In this document: positions 63,587-64,000 of the stretch, in pieces
Layout of the letters: each line of letters starts with the position of its first letter
Numbering within the stretch: position 1 is the stretch's first letter
From: Eremothecium cymbalariae DBVPG#7215
Taxonomy: Eukaryota > Ascomycota > Saccharomycetes > Saccharomycetales > Saccharomycetaceae
Direction: 5' to 3'
Assembly (NCBI RefSeq): GCF_000235365.1
Contig: NC_016453.1
Location: 434,001-498,000 of the forward strand
Length of the DNA stretch: 64,000 nucleotides
Translations under genes and position numbers: made by a program
The notes under the pieces: generated by a model
Database searches by the model: none
Seen by the model: the letters and a program-made list of their open reading frames with translations, nothing else
What the model was told of the DNA's origin: nothing

Positions 63587-64000
63587 AACGTATACAGCGG
63601 TATAACACTAAATCCCCCACAAATATTAAAAAATGAAGCAGATTTTTATTTCTGAATGAAGACACGTACCCAAAGAACACACGGCAATCCCACTTTCACA
63701 GATATACCTTACACCGGTCCTCCAGTCCTTGGTATCCCTCTCTAAATCCTACAACTTAGATATGGAATGAACGCCCGTTAGATTTTCCAAATTACAACCA
63801 ATAAGTCATAAACTCCAGGCTTATGCTCCCTCTAAAAACAATAAACACACTTTCTGAATACAAAAGAACAAATGTATCTATTTTGTTCATGGAAAGATAA
63901 TAAAATGAATAAATCAATCTAATATATGCTGTATATATGTATATATTAGATTATTAATACTTTTTAAGGAAAACAAGGTCAAATAAAATAGTATTTCCGT
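63587..64000. promoter_or_regulatory. RTK1 upstream region to window edge
   Basis: 414 bp, AT-rich, with TA-rich runs at about 63929-63950. No gene start or confident motif is visible. Confidence 0.45.

Overview
This is a 64 kb stretch of nuclear chromosome from a budding yeast of the family Saccharomycetaceae. The genes are compact and almost all intronless, and most products align by eye with well-known Saccharomyces cerevisiae proteins. The gene order is diagnostic. Genes that S. cerevisiae keeps on chromosome X (URA2, TRK1, PBS2, MCO6, SPT10, TRM61, LSM1, MTC1, ALB1, RPE1, YJL118W, PHO86, NCA3, ASF1) are interleaved here with genes it keeps on the duplicated partner segment of chromosome XI (FMP46, NAP1, PET10, YKR045C, UIP5, SHB17, UTH1, YKR041W). 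A single copy of each is present. That is the layout expected of a lineage that did not undergo the whole-genome duplication (Kluyveromyces, Lachancea, Torulaspora, Zygosaccharomyces and similar). The genus cannot be settled from sequence reading alone.

Layout, left to right. 1-7 kb: URA2 (pyrimidine synthesis, runs off the left edge) and ABF2 (mtDNA packaging), with a long shared upstream region carrying four Reb1-type sites and a probable URA2 5'UTR intron. 7-23 kb: the potassium transporter TRK1, the osmostress MAPKK PBS2, the tiny mitochondrial protein gene MCO6, a secretory PNGase A-like amidase that S. cerevisiae lacks, the histone-gene regulator SPT10, and the tRNA methyltransferase subunit TRM61. 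23-31 kb: an ACAD10/11-type acyl-CoA dehydrogenase (also absent from S. cerevisiae), LSM1, FMP46, MTC1, ALB1, RPE1 and an intron-containing tRNA-Tyr. 31-48 kb: NAP1, the lipid-droplet perilipin PET10, a secreted endopolygalacturonase, a spliced Ser/His/Gln-rich gene, PHO86, UIP5, SHB17, a SUN-family wall protein and a NIPA-like membrane protein. 48-52 kb: ASF1, YKR041W, an F-box-like gene and tRNA-Ala. 52-64 kb: a different ancestral segment (chromosomes IV and XV in S. cerevisiae) with MPS1, ARP2, a possible MRX9, APM4, PRS5 and RTK1. The junction lies next to tRNA-Ala.

The genes are independent monocistronic units rather than operons. Recurrent themes are nucleotide precursor supply (URA2, RPE1, SHB17, PRS5), chromatin (SPT10, NAP1, ASF1), stress and ion signalling (TRK1, PBS2, RTK1) and phosphate (PHO86 with Pho4-type sites). 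No CRISPR array, transposon, LTR or centromere was recognised.

The observations most worth checking are: a two-acceptor intron in the YJL118W/YKR045C-position gene, where the stop codon of the short product is also the distal splice acceptor; a candidate 277-nt intron in the URA2 5'UTR; a perfect 42-bp GC palindrome 3' of PET10; four Reb1-type sites within 171 bp upstream of ABF2; and four accessory enzyme or transporter genes absent from the S. cerevisiae versions of these loci. None of this amounts to a clearly undescribed multi-gene system.
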